Assembly (NCBI GenBank): GCA_015056815.1 | Contig: SVFN01000030.1 | Span: 1-45,167, forward strand | Length of the DNA stretch: 45,167 nucleotides | Source of the DNA: Lachnospiraceae bacterium | Lineage (GTDB): Bacteria > Bacillota > Clostridia > Lachnospirales > Lachnospiraceae | Direction: 5' to 3' | Shown here: positions 24,187 to 33,581 of the stretch, in pieces | Position numbering within the stretch: position 1 is the stretch's first letter | Layout of the letters: every line of letters starts with the position of its first letter | The notes under the pieces: model-generated | The model's input: only the letters and a program-made list of their open reading frames with translations | What the model was told of the DNA's origin: nothing | Databases searched by the model: none | Program-made: the position numbers and the translations under genes

Positions 24187-26117
24187 AGCTCCTCTAACTG
24201 TTTCATCCAGATCCGGCAGGAGGCATCGCTTGGCATGCGAAGGTCTCCTCTCGGAGAGACAGCAACACTTCCTACCTTCGGTCCGTCCGGCAGGCAGGAA
24301 CGTTTGAACTGCTGCGCAAAAAACCTGCGGTAGAAAGTCTTAAGCCATTTTAAGATCACTTCCTCCTCATAGTCACCCGCAAAGGTTTCTGTGGCGATCC
24401 GGTAGATCTTCTCCGGTTCAAAGCCACAGCGCAGCATGTAATATAAGAAAAAGTCATGCAGTTCGTAAGGTCCCACCAGATCTTCTGTCTTTTGGGATAT
24501 CTCGCCGTCTGTCGGAGGAAGAAGCTCCGGACTGACCGGCGTATCCAGCACATCAAGAAGTACTTTTGAAAGCTCCTCATTCTTACAGGTATCCGCATAA
24601 TATCTGACCAGATGTCTGACCAGTGTCTTTGGCACCCCGGCATTCACGCCATACATAGACATATGATCGCCATTGTAGGTTGCCCATCCAAGTGCAAGCT
24701 CAGACATGTCGCCGGTACCGATCACCATACCTCCCAGACGGTTTGCCAGATCCATTATTACCTGTGTACGTTCTCTCGCCTGTCCGTTCTCATAAGTCAC
24801 ATCATGGTTTTCCATATCCTGTCCGATATCCTTAAAATGCAGAGTAACCGATTCTTTAATATCCACCTCCATCAGTGTCGCTCCAAGTGTCTCTGCAAGC
24901 TTGCAGGCATTGTCATACGTGCGGTCTGTTGTCCCAAAACACGGCATTGTCACTGCGATCATATCTTTTCTGGGTTTATCCAGAAGATCAAAAGCCTTTG
25001 CCATGACCAAAAGAGCCAGCGTGGAATCCAGTCCTCCCGATACGCCGATGACCGCAGTTTTGGCATTCGTATGCTCCAGACGTTTTTTCAGTCCGTGCGA
25101 CTGAATCTGAAGGATTTCCTCACAGCGCTTGTTCCTGGTCAACGGATCGGACGGAACAAAGGGTTTTCTGTCAAATGCCCGGTCCAGCGCGATCTCTTCG
25201 ATCACAATAGCAAAATCGATCATCAGATAGCCATTTCCCTCTTCTGCCCCGGTACTGTCTTTAGTACGCACCGGATAAGTGTTCATGCGTCTGCGTTCGT
25301 GTAAAATTCTCTTGATATCCAGATCCGAACAAAGCACGCCGTTCTCAAAACGTCTGGCTTCTGCCAGGATCGTCCCGTTCTCCGCGATCATATTATGGCC
25401 GCCAAATACCAAATCCTGCGTGGATTCTCCGTCCCCGGCGCTGGCATAAATATAGCCACAGACCAGCCGCGCACTATTCGCCTTTAAAAGAAGTTCTCTG
25501 TAACTGTCCTTCCCCACGATCTCATTGGAAGCAGACAGATTAACGATCACCGTCGCTCCTGCAAGGGTATGTTCTGTTGCCGGAGTCTGTGCCACCCACA
25601 GATCCTCGCAAAGCTCTGCCGCCACAACAAGTCCTTTCATCGCATCGGTTCTGAATAGGATCTTTGTCCCAAAAGGGATCTCCATATCATCATACAGATA
25701 TAATTCCGGTGTCTCATTTCCCGGCGTAAAATGCCTTCCCTCATAAAATTCGCTGTAATCCGGCATATTTACTTTTGGCACAAACGCCAACAGCTCGCCA
25801 CAGTTGATCGCAGCCGCCACATTATAGAGTTTGCCGTTTTTCTCAAGAGGCAGTCCTACAAAGATCAATGCATCGATTCCGTCCGTGTATTCCACAATCT
25901 GAAAAAGCTGTTCCAGGGCTTCCTCCAAAAGTCTGTCCTGCAAAAACAGATCATGACAAGTATAACCCGTCAGACAAAGTTCCGGGAACACCATGATCTT
26001 GGCTCCCTGCTTCTCTGCCTCGTCAATCCCTCTCTTGATCTGCTCTGCATTGTATTCCGGATCTGCCACCCGTATTTTCGGTGTGATAGCTGCCACCTTA
26101 CAAAAACCATGTCTCAT
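24183..26117 (-). CDS. nadE: Glutamine-dependent NAD+ synthase
   Basis: The 644-residue protein makes NAD+ from deamido-NAD+ with glutamine as nitrogen donor. The N-terminal nitrilase-like glutaminase (1-300) has E in FPELCLTGYTCHD, K in FVPKVNMPDYSEFYEGR and the Cys in VVAAELCEDLWV. The C-terminal synthetase (about 340-644) has the PP-loop VSGGLDSTLALL and TGDMSELALGWATYNGD. The size fits the two-domain form. GGGGG precedes the ATG. It lies 24 bases after hslO on the same strand and may share its transcript. No terminator was found; the stop codon shares bases with the converging gene. Confidence 0.97.
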   Translation of the reverse strand: MRHGFCKVAAITPKIRVADPEYNAEQIKRGIDEAEKQGAKIMVFPELCLTGYTCHDLFLQDRLLEEALEQLFQIVEYTDGIDALIFVGLPLEKNGKLYNVAAAINCGELLAFVPKVNMPDYSEFYEGRHFTPGNETPELYLYDDMEIPFGTKILFRTDAMKGLVVAAELCEDLWVAQTPATEHTLAGATVIVNLSASNEIVGKDSYRELLLKANSARLVCGYIYASAGDGESTQDLVFGGHNMIAENGTILAEARRFENGVLCSDLDIKRILHERRRMNTYPVRTKDSTGAEEGNGYLMIDFAIVIEEIALDRAFDRKPFVPSDPLTRNKRCEEILQIQSHGLKKRLEHTNAKTAVIGVSGGLDSTLALLVMAKAFDLLDKPRKDMIAVTMPCFGTTDRTYDNACKLAETLGATLMEVDIKESVTLHFKDIGQDMENHDVTYENGQARERTQVIMDLANRLGGMVIGTGDMSELALGWATYNGDHMSMYGVNAGVPKTLVRHLVRYYADTCKNEELSKVLLDVLDTPVSPELLPPTDGEISQKTEDLVGPYELHDFFLYYMLRCGFEPEKIYRIATETFAGDYEEEVILKWLKTFYRRFFAQQFKRSCLPDGPKVGSVAVSPRGDLRMPSDASCRIWMKQLEEL

Positions 26118-26140
26118 CTGCTTACCCCCTGTTATTTTCT

Positions 26141-27022
26141 TTATCGCACCGCGCGATGCAATAATGTTTTTAATTCATCCACCGTAAACTGATAATTCTT
26201 ATTGCAGAAATGACAGTTTACCTCAATCTCCTTACCTTCATCGATCATCTCCTGCATATCCTTTTTGCCGATACTGATCAGGGCTTTCTCGATCCTTTTC
26301 CTGTCACAGTTACAGTAAAACTGCGTAGGAATCGTATCCAGTATCTCCATGTCCAGCCCGTCCAACAGGAGCCCCAGAAGTTCCTCCGGTGTTTTTCCTT
26401 CTTTCAGCAGCCGGGTAACGCTTGTAATGTTTTTCAGGTTCTCTTCCAGCTTCTGTATCGTTTTTTCTTCTGCAAAAGGCATTAATTGTACGATAAAGCC
26501 ACCGGCACATGCCACTGAATTGTCACGATCCATCAATACGCCGAGCCCAACACTGCTGGGAATCTGCTCACTGGTCGCAAAATAATATGTCAGATCATCC
26601 CCGATCTCTCCGGTCTGCAAAACAGTCTGCCCCACATAAGGCTCTTTGAGTCCCATATCCTTAATAACATTTAAGATACCGATCCCGACAGCTCCTCCGA
26701 CATCCAGTTTTCCCTTATCATTTGCAGGCAGACAGACGTCAGGTACAATAGCATAGCCTTTGACATTTGCCTTCGAGTCCGCTGTCACAGTCATTCCCTT
26801 CACGGGACCGCTGCCCTGTATCTGTAAGGTCAGAAGATCTTTTTCCCCCTTCAGCATGCTGCCCATCATTGCCCCGGCTGTCATCAAACGTCCCAGTGCC
26901 GCTGTAATGACCGGACTTGTATTATGCGCTTTGCGCGCTGTTTCCACCATTTCTCCTGTTGTCGCAGCAAACGCCCTGATCTGAACGTTTCCCGCGGTTG
27001 CTCTTACAATATAATCTTTCAT
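26141..27022 (-). CDS. hslO: Hsp33 redox-regulated chaperone
   Basis: The 293-residue cytosolic holdase is switched on by oxidation of four zinc-binding cysteines. Family signs are IVRATAGNVQIRAFAA at the start, GRLMTAGAMMGSMLKGE, and the C-terminal zinc center CNCDRKRIEKAL plus CHFCNKNYQF, that is CxC and CxxC. The start MKDYIVRA is preferred; the 27 upstream in-frame codons are basic and unlike the family. A weak AAAGG precedes it. It sits between the methyltransferase and nadE genes on the same strand. Confidence 0.95.
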   Translation of the reverse strand: MKDYIVRATAGNVQIRAFAATTGEMVETARKAHNTSPVITAALGRLMTAGAMMGSMLKGEKDLLTLQIQGSGPVKGMTVTADSKANVKGYAIVPDVCLPANDKGKLDVGGAVGIGILNVIKDMGLKEPYVGQTVLQTGEIGDDLTYYFATSEQIPSSVGLGVLMDRDNSVACAGGFIVQLMPFAEEKTIQKLEENLKNITSVTRLLKEGKTPEELLGLLLDGLDMEILDTIPTQFYCNCDRKRIEKALISIGKKDMQEMIDEGKEIEVNCHFCNKNYQFTVDELKTLLHRAVR

Positions 27023-27154
27023 ACCTTTTCTCTCTCTGCTTCTTTTTGTTCCAGCCCCTACAGTACTCTTTGTTTCCGACCGCCGGGTCTTTTTGTGCTG
27101 CACTGCCTTCGCATTCTGTTCTTTCCGATATACTTACATTCTTCTGCTTCCGGC

Positions 27155-28078
27155 TTACTCTTTTTCTATCACTCTCTGACGGTTACCATGCTCTTTCGCT
27201 ACGACAAGAATCCGTTCTGTTTCCGGTATCACTTCACCGTTCGTATCCGCATCAAACGCCTCAAGCAGTATCATACCCGCCTGCTCAAGACAGTCTTTGA
27301 TCTGCTCCAGAGTATACCCTCTCTGATAGTGAGTCTCCTTCATGCGTATAAACAGATCCTGTTGTAGATCTTCTTCGAAATCCTCATCATATTCCGTTTC
27401 ATCACCAGTCCCGGCATCGAACGTTTCCTCTTCCGCCTTTACAAAAATCGTCAGCTCATACTGATTGATCTCTTTATCCGGGAAATAAAAATTTTCCCAG
27501 ATAAAGCTGCACTGCGGCCGGTTCTCTGCGATCACACGATCTCCGAGAACGTCGCGGTATTTGTGCACGGTATTAAAGTCAAATATAAAAATGCCGCCGG
27601 GATACAGATAATTGTTGACCTGCAAAAAGGTCTCTGTCAGATCCTTTTCTTCCAGTAAATAATTAATGCTGTCGCAGACCGACACCACTGCCCCGACTGT
27701 TCCAAACAGTTCCAGCCTTCTCATATCCTGTTGTAAATACAGGATCGTATTTTCCAGACCGCACGCTGCCGCCTTTTCCATCTCAGCTTCCCGCGCGATC
27801 TGAAGCATCTCATCCGACAGATCGACACCGATCATACTATATCCCTTATCCGCGAGCATTCTGGTCAGCTTCCCCGTACCGCATCCAAGATCCAGGATCG
27901 TATGTCTTTCCTCGTACAGATTCCGTTCCACCTCCGAAAGTGCTTCCGGCTTTTCTTCTTCGTTTCCGGTAAGTCCGTACTCTTTCAGTTTGGAAACGAT
28001 CCGTTCGCACCATTCTTCGTACGGAACGTTATCCATAAACGTATCATATACCTGTGCAAATCCACTGTAGCTGTTCAT
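27155..28078 (-). CDS. Class I SAM-dependent methyltransferase
   Basis: The 307-residue protein has YSGFAQVYDTFMDNVPYEEW at the N-terminus, the SAM-binding glycine motif ILDLGCGTGKLTRMLADKG, then GVDLSDEMLQIAR, and later VSVCDSINYL and PGGIFIFDFNTVHKY. Such proteins are common in clostridia; the substrate is unknown. A strongly acidic insert (DETEYDEDFEEDLQQD) sits near residue 235. The start MNSYSG at 28078 is one base past the DUF368 stop with GGAG 7 bases upstream, so the two are translationally coupled; the longer in-frame start at 28120 would overlap the preceding gene. Confidence 0.9.
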   Translation of the reverse strand: MNSYSGFAQVYDTFMDNVPYEEWCERIVSKLKEYGLTGNEEEKPEALSEVERNLYEERHTILDLGCGTGKLTRMLADKGYSMIGVDLSDEMLQIAREAEMEKAAACGLENTILYLQQDMRRLELFGTVGAVVSVCDSINYLLEEKDLTETFLQVNNYLYPGGIFIFDFNTVHKYRDVLGDRVIAENRPQCSFIWENFYFPDKEINQYELTIFVKAEEETFDAGTGDETEYDEDFEEDLQQDLFIRMKETHYQRGYTLEQIKDCLEQAGMILLEAFDADTNGEVIPETERILVVAKEHGNRQRVIEKE

Positions 28079-28079
28079 C

Positions 28080-28925
28080 TTATTCTCCAAGCTTTCTTGC
28101 TGCAAAAAATCCTGCCGCAAAAGTCACGATGCTTGTCAGGACGGCAAGCACTGTGATCTTACCCATATTACTCATCAGTACGATCGCGATCGGAGATGCC
28201 ACGATCAGTCCGATGATCGCCCAATAAGCCACCAGCGGCCATTTTTCAAAGATCAGTTCCACGATCTTGGCAATTCCGAAAATGCCGACGATAATACCGA
28301 TTCCCATGGGTACCAACACACCACAGCATTGTAATACTCCCGCAAAATCTCCTCCGGTCAGTGCTGTTACCAGATTCTTGATGGTACTGATAATAGCATT
28401 ATAATATCCCATCAGCATTAGAACCATGGACCCGCTGACTCCCGGTATGATCATGGTGCCGGATGCGATCATGCCTACCCCCAGAAACTTCAGGATATTT
28501 ACAAAATTCAAAGAAAGATCTGCACCGGCTCCTTCCCGTTCTCCGATCGCAGCAAGCCCTGTCACAAGCGCAAAGAACAGCAGACATGCAATAACATGTG
28601 CCGGTTTAACGGAATTTCCCTTTACTTCCCGGATGACCATCGGCAGCCCGCCCAGGATCAGACCGATAAATAAAAAATTGGTCTGCATGGGGAAATGCGA
28701 AAAAGCACTGTCGATCACAAAACTTAATCCTACCAGCGCAAGTCCTGCTCCGATGATGATCGGCATCAAAAATGCCACACTCTTTTTAAATTCCGAAAAA
28801 ATGTGAGTAACACAGTGAATGAGCTTGTCATAGATTCCCATGGATACCGCCATGGTACCGCCGCTGACTCCCGGTATGATATTCGCCAGACCGATCACTG
28901 CCCCTTTTAAAATATTTTTGATCAT
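28080..28925 (-). CDS. DUF368 family polyprenyl-phosphate transporter (PopT-like)
   Basis: The 281-residue polytopic membrane protein has about eight hydrophobic segments and two copies of the family signature: NIIPGVSGGTMAVSMGIYDK near the N-terminus and TMIIPGVSGSMVLMLMGYYN near residue 160. DUF368 proteins were shown to recycle undecaprenyl phosphate across the membrane for wall polymer synthesis; the assignment here rests on the signature only. GGAGG precedes the ATG. It is coupled to the methyltransferase, and hisC lies 74 bases upstream with no clear terminator between. Confidence 0.9.
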   Translation of the reverse strand: MIKNILKGAVIGLANIIPGVSGGTMAVSMGIYDKLIHCVTHIFSEFKKSVAFLMPIIIGAGLALVGLSFVIDSAFSHFPMQTNFLFIGLILGGLPMVIREVKGNSVKPAHVIACLLFFALVTGLAAIGEREGAGADLSLNFVNILKFLGVGMIASGTMIIPGVSGSMVLMLMGYYNAIISTIKNLVTALTGGDFAGVLQCCGVLVPMGIGIIVGIFGIAKIVELIFEKWPLVAYWAIIGLIVASPIAIVLMSNMGKITVLAVLTSIVTFAAGFFAARKLGE

Positions 28926-28998
28926 ACTATTTCCTCCTCATATCTATCAGATGATTACAGCCACACATCTCAATGTTACCGACAACCGTTTTATCTGT

Positions 28999-30057
28999 TT
29001 ATGCCCCCAGATACCCGTTAAGCAGGCTTAGCAGACGATCCATCTGGTCATCGGTGCCGATGGTAATACGAAGGTAATTACAGATCCGTTCACCACCGAA
29101 ATGTCTGACATAGACATGATTTTCCCGGAGCATTGCCTGTATGTCCTCCGCTTTATGTGCAGGATGTGTGACAAACAGAAAGTTGGCGGAAGAATCCGCA
29201 AACTGAAATCCCAGCTTTCTTAACTCTTTGCTCACACGTTCCCTGGTACAGACAATCTTTGCCACAGTCTCTTTAAAATAAGTTCCATCCTGTATGGCGG
29301 CTGTTCCGGTCTCGATCGTAATATGATCCATTGTATAGGAATTGAAGGAAAACTTCACATCATTCAGATATTTTATCAATTTCGGATCACCGATCGCAAA
29401 GCCAATACGCGCTCCGGCCATCGCCCGGGATTTGGAAAAGGTCTGTACCACAAGAAGATTATCATATTTCTCAGTTAAGGGCACCGCACTTTCTCCGCCA
29501 AAATCAATATAGGCTTCATCTACGATCACCACCACATCACGATTGGCTTCAATGATCTGTTCGATCACAGAAAGCGGCAGCATCCTTCCTGTCGGAGCAT
29601 TGGGATTCGGAAAGATCACACCGCCGTTCTTCTTCTGATAGTCCTGCGGAAGAATCCGGAATTCTTCATCAAGAGCCTGCGTTTCATAGGGGATCCTGTA
29701 AAGCTCTGCCCAGACATCATAAAAAGAATAGGTAATGTCCGGAAACAGAATAGGATTTTCTTTGTCATTAAAAAAGGTTAAAAAGGACATTGCCAGCACA
29801 TCATCCGAACCGACCCCCACAAAGACCTGTTCCTCTCCCACGTGATAATACTCTGCGATCGCATCTGTCAGCTTTTTGATCGCAGGATCGGGATAGAGTC
29901 TTAACTGATCCGCATCAAAATTCTTTAAAGCCTCCTCCACTTTCGGAGACGGGGGATATGGACATTCGTTTGTGTTCAGTTTGATCATATCCGCCTGCTT
30001 TGGCTGTTCGCCCGGTGTATATGGAATTACCTTTCTTACATTTTTTTCCCAACTCAT
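28999..30057 (-). CDS. hisC: Histidinol-phosphate aminotransferase
   Basis: The 352-residue PLP enzyme belongs to class I/II aminotransferases and matches HisC by LNTNECPYPPSPKV, LYPDPAIKKLTDAIAEYYHV, VGVGSDDVLAMSFLTFF, FPNPNAPTGRMLP, VDEAYIDFGGES and the lysine region QTFSKSRAMAGARIGFA. In histidine synthesis it converts imidazole-acetol phosphate to histidinol phosphate. No other his genes are nearby, so a broader aromatic aminotransferase role is possible. AGGAGG lies before the ATG. Confidence 0.93.
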   Translation of the reverse strand: MSWEKNVRKVIPYTPGEQPKQADMIKLNTNECPYPPSPKVEEALKNFDADQLRLYPDPAIKKLTDAIAEYYHVGEEQVFVGVGSDDVLAMSFLTFFNDKENPILFPDITYSFYDVWAELYRIPYETQALDEEFRILPQDYQKKNGGVIFPNPNAPTGRMLPLSVIEQIIEANRDVVVIVDEAYIDFGGESAVPLTEKYDNLLVVQTFSKSRAMAGARIGFAIGDPKLIKYLNDVKFSFNSYTMDHITIETGTAAIQDGTYFKETVAKIVCTRERVSKELRKLGFQFADSSANFLFVTHPAHKAEDIQAMLRENHVYVRHFGGERICNYLRITIGTDDQMDRLLSLLNGYLGA

Positions 30058-30117
30058 CTTTCTTCCTCCTGCTGCACTTGTTGTCTGTTATCGATAGCAA
30101 TGCCTTTTCTCATTCTT

Positions 30118-32037
30118 CTATGATTTTTTTCTCAATATGCACAGATACTCTGTCTCCTGCATATGTCCGATATCATAGTTCGATGCGATCCATTGCCCAA
30201 AGGGATTTTGTGCAAAAAATTTTTCCCTGTTATCCACTGTATTTTTCGCGATAAAGATCACATCCGGCTGTTTGTCTGGATACCTTTCAAAGTATGTCGT
30301 CCACTGCTCATTAAAAGCCGGGGTACTGATCGTCGTCGGTGATACAAAACAGGCACCTTTTTGTGTCGCACACAGATTATTCAGTGCCTCTGTTCCCATA
30401 AACAGATATTTTTCGTCAGACTGTACTGTCTTTCGTATTGTATCACAATTATCCTCCATGCGCTCAAAATCTTTTTCCAAAACCCAGATTCCTTTTGCCG
30501 CTCCGTTTTTCAGCATCAGGCGGGGTTCTGACAGACCAGACGGTACATACTCCGTCATGCGTACATAATAACCCTTACAAAAGATCAGACTGAGCAGAAA
30601 CAAGAATACTGCACTGTACTGCAATACTTTTTGAACACTTCTTCCCGGATCTTCTTTTTGGGGTGTCTCTTTTCCGTCCTGCTCTGTTTTCAGCTCTGCC
30701 GGCTGTCCGGTCAGCGTATATTCAAAATATAAAAGCACAAAGGCCATATCTGCCAGGACCAGATAAGACGCAGAGGATACCGGTCCAACATTGGAGGCGA
30801 TCAAAATACCTGCAAACATAAAAACAGACGGAAACAATAAAAACATCAGGATCCCCTGTGCCTTTTTTGTCTTTTTTCGATCGTCCGATCTGCGAAGCCT
30901 GCCCGCACATACAAAGGCCAGCACAAACAGAATCAGATAACGCACCTGAAGTCGGAAAGGTCCCCATTTGATCCCGATCAGCTCCGCGATCACCACTATA
31001 CCGGAACTTACAAACAGAACCATCATACAAAAATCCGCAAAAAAATCCGCTTTACAGCCAGCTTTTCTTTCCGCACGATTCCCCTGCATACTGTTTTGGA
31101 GCCATCCGTATATCCCTGCAAGGATTGCAGACGGGATCAATAAAATGCCTGCCTGGATCAGCACTTCCAGCCATTGTCCGGCATATAATCCAAGCTTCAC
31201 TCCCGGACTGAACGAATGGGAACCATCGGAAAACACCATAGGGATACTCTTTATCAATTCTGTTACTGATACGGCAGACAGGACATATGCAAAGAAAAGC
31301 ACTGCCATGACTGCACAGCCGGCCGTCATGCTCAGACAGTTTCCCATGATCCGTTTTTCAAAGATGTTTTTCTTTTGCATCCCACCGGTCTGTGTCATTT
31401 TTTCAATATTTCCGCGATCCGGCGCTTCCTGATGATCCTCTCTTTGTGCCGTCCGGATCACCCACAGATATGCCGGATATAAAAGCACCATTCCCGGATA
31501 GGCCAGCACTGCTGCCGCAAGCAGAATCCCACTGGCAAAATACCATAGTTTTCTCGCCCGCCGCGTCCCTTCATATAAGAGCAAAAGACTTGCCGTCATA
31601 AACCAGAGCTGCTGCATGGAAAAATCAAAGTTCATCATCCACTTGGGTAAAAAGTTGTAATAAAGAAGTGCTGCGGTTCCTGCGGTCGTACTTTCAAATT
31701 CTTTTCGTAACGTTTTATACACCAGAACGGAAAAAAACAAGTGAATCCCTGTGGCCGCACATCTCAGAAAAAGAACAAGCCCTTCTGTCCCTTTTGTCAG
31801 CTTCACAAAAAGGGCAATAAAAAGATATGGCAAAAAAGAGGAGGTCTGATGTACCTCCCACATATCCTTAAATAATCTGTCACCCTGCAACAGCCTGTAA
31901 GGCATCGTAACGGCATACGCTTCATCGATGTCAAATCCGACTGCGATTTTTGTCACAGTAGCTGCCCCGGACAGAAGGAGGAGGATCATAAGAATGATCC
32001 GGTTATTTTTTTGTCTATTTGAAATCTTATTCTCCAT
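30118..32037 (-). CDS. ArnT/PMT-like integral membrane glycosyltransferase
   Basis: The product of about 639 residues has about ten or more transmembrane helices and a C-terminal outside domain. The first outside loop has DIDEAYAVTMPYRLLQGD, where acidic residues match the catalytic loop of GT39/GT83-type enzymes, which transfer sugars from polyprenyl-phosphate donors. Acceptor and donor are unknown. The start is uncertain: MENKIS (32037) has AGGAG but 14 bases away, MKRVIAG (32073) lies close to the predicted transcription start, and the longest frame begins at 32130. A promoter is predicted just upstream. Confidence 0.75.
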   Translation of the reverse strand: MENKISNRQKNNRIILMILLLLSGAATVTKIAVGFDIDEAYAVTMPYRLLQGDRLFKDMWEVHQTSSFLPYLFIALFVKLTKGTEGLVLFLRCAATGIHLFFSVLVYKTLRKEFESTTAGTAALLYYNFLPKWMMNFDFSMQQLWFMTASLLLLYEGTRRARKLWYFASGILLAAAVLAYPGMVLLYPAYLWVIRTAQREDHQEAPDRGNIEKMTQTGGMQKKNIFEKRIMGNCLSMTAGCAVMAVLFFAYVLSAVSVTELIKSIPMVFSDGSHSFSPGVKLGLYAGQWLEVLIQAGILLIPSAILAGIYGWLQNSMQGNRAERKAGCKADFFADFCMMVLFVSSGIVVIAELIGIKWGPFRLQVRYLILFVLAFVCAGRLRRSDDRKKTKKAQGILMFLLFPSVFMFAGILIASNVGPVSSASYLVLADMAFVLLYFEYTLTGQPAELKTEQDGKETPQKEDPGRSVQKVLQYSAVFLFLLSLIFCKGYYVRMTEYVPSGLSEPRLMLKNGAAKGIWVLEKDFERMEDNCDTIRKTVQSDEKYLFMGTEALNNLCATQKGACFVSPTTISTPAFNEQWTTYFERYPDKQPDVIFIAKNTVDNREKFFAQNPFGQWIASNYDIGHMQETEYLCILRKKS

Positions 32038-32089
32038 AAGAACGATGTATACTCCTGCTATCACTCGTTTCATTTTCTTATAAAACCGT

Positions 32090-32118
32090 ATTATAACATA
32101 ATTATTCCTCCGCGTGAA
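32090..32118 (-). promoter_or_regulatory. Putative sigma-A promoter of the glycosyltransferase gene
   Basis: On the minus strand TTCACG (32118-32113) and a perfect TATAAT (32095-32090) are 17 bases apart, immediately after the stop of the charged membrane-protein gene. If used, the long start at 32130 is excluded. Confidence 0.5.
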
Positions 32119-32126
32119 GCAAATCC

Positions 32127-33179
32127 TCAAATTGAAAATGTGATCTGTCTGTCAATCTTTGCTTCAAAAGATCTTCCCATGCAGGAAACATAGAGCATCT
32201 GTCCCTTATTTGACCGGTAAAACAGCTTACCGGGTCTGAGTCTGTATATTTCCTCGTTTTGACGAAACAGCATTTCAGCCGGGATCTCTAACACATATTG
32301 CTCCTCTTTTTTCGAAACTCTCAGACTGCCCACCCGGCTTTCTGTTCCGTCTTTCCCTTTGGCATACAGCCCAAATACAGATTTCTGCCTGATAAACAAA
32401 AGGGCCAAACCAATGCCGCTTACGATCAAGACCACCATAATCCCTGTTTTCGGAACCCCTCTGCCTGCAGTTTCTGCTGCCTGTTCCTGCATCATCTCAG
32501 ATTCACGCTCCTGTGTTTCTTGCATAAGTGCCTCCGGCTTTTCTTTTTCATGACTCTTTTCTCCCTTTTCCGATTCCGTAACTTCGATCAGTGCATCTGC
32601 AGATTTCCTTTTTTCGCTTTCCGGTACCGCATCTGAGATCTGTTTTTTCTCCTGACGATCACTTTCTTCGCTTTTACGTGTACTTTTTTCTGCGAAGTCT
32701 GCCTTATGACCTTTTGCGTTCATTTTCTCCCTGCTTTGTTCGTCTCTTTTCCCGTTAACGGCTTTTGTATCGTTTTCTCTTTTCTCATTGGACCACTCTT
32801 GTTCTTCTTTTCCGGTATACTGCCCTTCCCGCTTCTGCTTTGGTCCGCCTTCGGTACATTCCATTTCTTTTTTCTTTTCATCCGGCGTTTCGTGTACTTC
32901 ACCTGTGTTTCTGTCTGCTGCTTTCTGCACACTCTCCTCGCGGTTTTCCATGTCATTTCCAGCAGGGATCGTAACCGTCTGATCCGGATCTGTCAGAATG
33001 GTTCCCTCCTCCCCGCTCTCTTTCGTTACCGGTTCTGTTCTGATCGCTTCTTTGGCATCCTCCGATACAATGATCTGCGGCTCTGCCTGTACGTCACGAG
33101 AGCCCGCCCCGCTTTGTATCCCCCCACACACCAGGATTACCAGGATACTTAACACGATTTTCTGATATTTCCGCTCCAT
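32127..33179 (-). CDS. Exported, highly charged single-pass protein with VPKTG motif
   Basis: I cannot assign a function. The 350-residue protein has a signal peptide (1-32), a long Lys/Glu/Ser-rich disordered stretch (about 40-235), the motif GVPKTG (241-246), one transmembrane helix (about 246-264), and a 86-residue cytoplasmic domain rich in beta-type sequence (VGSLRVSKKEEQYVLEIPAE). VPKTG followed by a helix and RQK resembles a sortase signal, but sortase substrates end soon after, whereas this one continues. GGGAG precedes the ATG by 5 bases. It is upstream of the glycosyltransferase on the same strand. Confidence 0.7.
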   Translation of the reverse strand: MERKYQKIVLSILVILVCGGIQSGAGSRDVQAEPQIIVSEDAKEAIRTEPVTKESGEEGTILTDPDQTVTIPAGNDMENREESVQKAADRNTGEVHETPDEKKKEMECTEGGPKQKREGQYTGKEEQEWSNEKRENDTKAVNGKRDEQSREKMNAKGHKADFAEKSTRKSEESDRQEKKQISDAVPESEKRKSADALIEVTESEKGEKSHEKEKPEALMQETQERESEMMQEQAAETAGRGVPKTGIMVVLIVSGIGLALLFIRQKSVFGLYAKGKDGTESRVGSLRVSKKEEQYVLEIPAEMLFRQNEEIYRLRPGKLFYRSNKGQMLYVSCMGRSFEAKIDRQITFSI

Positions 33180-33220
33180 ATTTCTCCCTTTCTTTCAAGT
33201 TTCTATTATTATTTCTCTGC

Positions 33221-33249
33221 AATATCACTTCATCTTTTGCATTTGCCAA
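33221..33249 (-). promoter_or_regulatory. Possible promoter of the charged membrane-protein gene
   Basis: On the minus strand TTGGCA (33249-33244) and GATATT (33226-33221) are 17 bases apart. The -10 box matches only four of six positions. Confidence 0.35.
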
Positions 33250-33581
33250 TGATCCATACCGTTTTCACGCCCCTTCCTTATGTCTGGGATACAGATTTTA
33301 GCGTTCCGGCAAAAAGGATGCCTTCCCTCACTCATCACCTATATCAGTTTTAAAAAAAATCGGATATCAAAAGCACTTGAAATTTCAGATCATACATTAA
33401 GAATTATCAGATCAATAGAATTATTCTGTTTGAAATACCTTGTGCTTCGAAAGGAATTCTATCATAATTTACTTCTGATTGCAAGACGCCCATCGCTTCT
33501 TTTACAAATCCTTCTGATAAATTGTTCTTTTCGTCAAAAAGAACGCATACATATTAGAGAAGCTATCCTGCAAGGTAAATT
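33250..33581. other. AT-rich intergenic region before the deacetylase gene
   Basis: No gene is supported here; an open plus-strand frame (33280-33645) has no ribosome site and overlaps the deacetylase start. GTTCTTTT (33524-33531) and AAAAGAAC (33537-33544) form a hairpin without a following T tract, about 40 bases before the deacetylase start. It probably holds the promoters of two divergent genes, but I could not identify the plus-strand one. Confidence 0.4.

Noticed and set aside
24612-25304. 230-residue plus-strand open frame opposite nadE
   Set aside because: nadE is complete with catalytic motifs on the other strand, and the plus-strand frame has no recognisable domain or ribosome site.
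28999-30057. A histidine-synthesis operon around hisC
   Set aside because: No other his gene is adjacent; the neighbours are a transporter and a glycosyltransferase.
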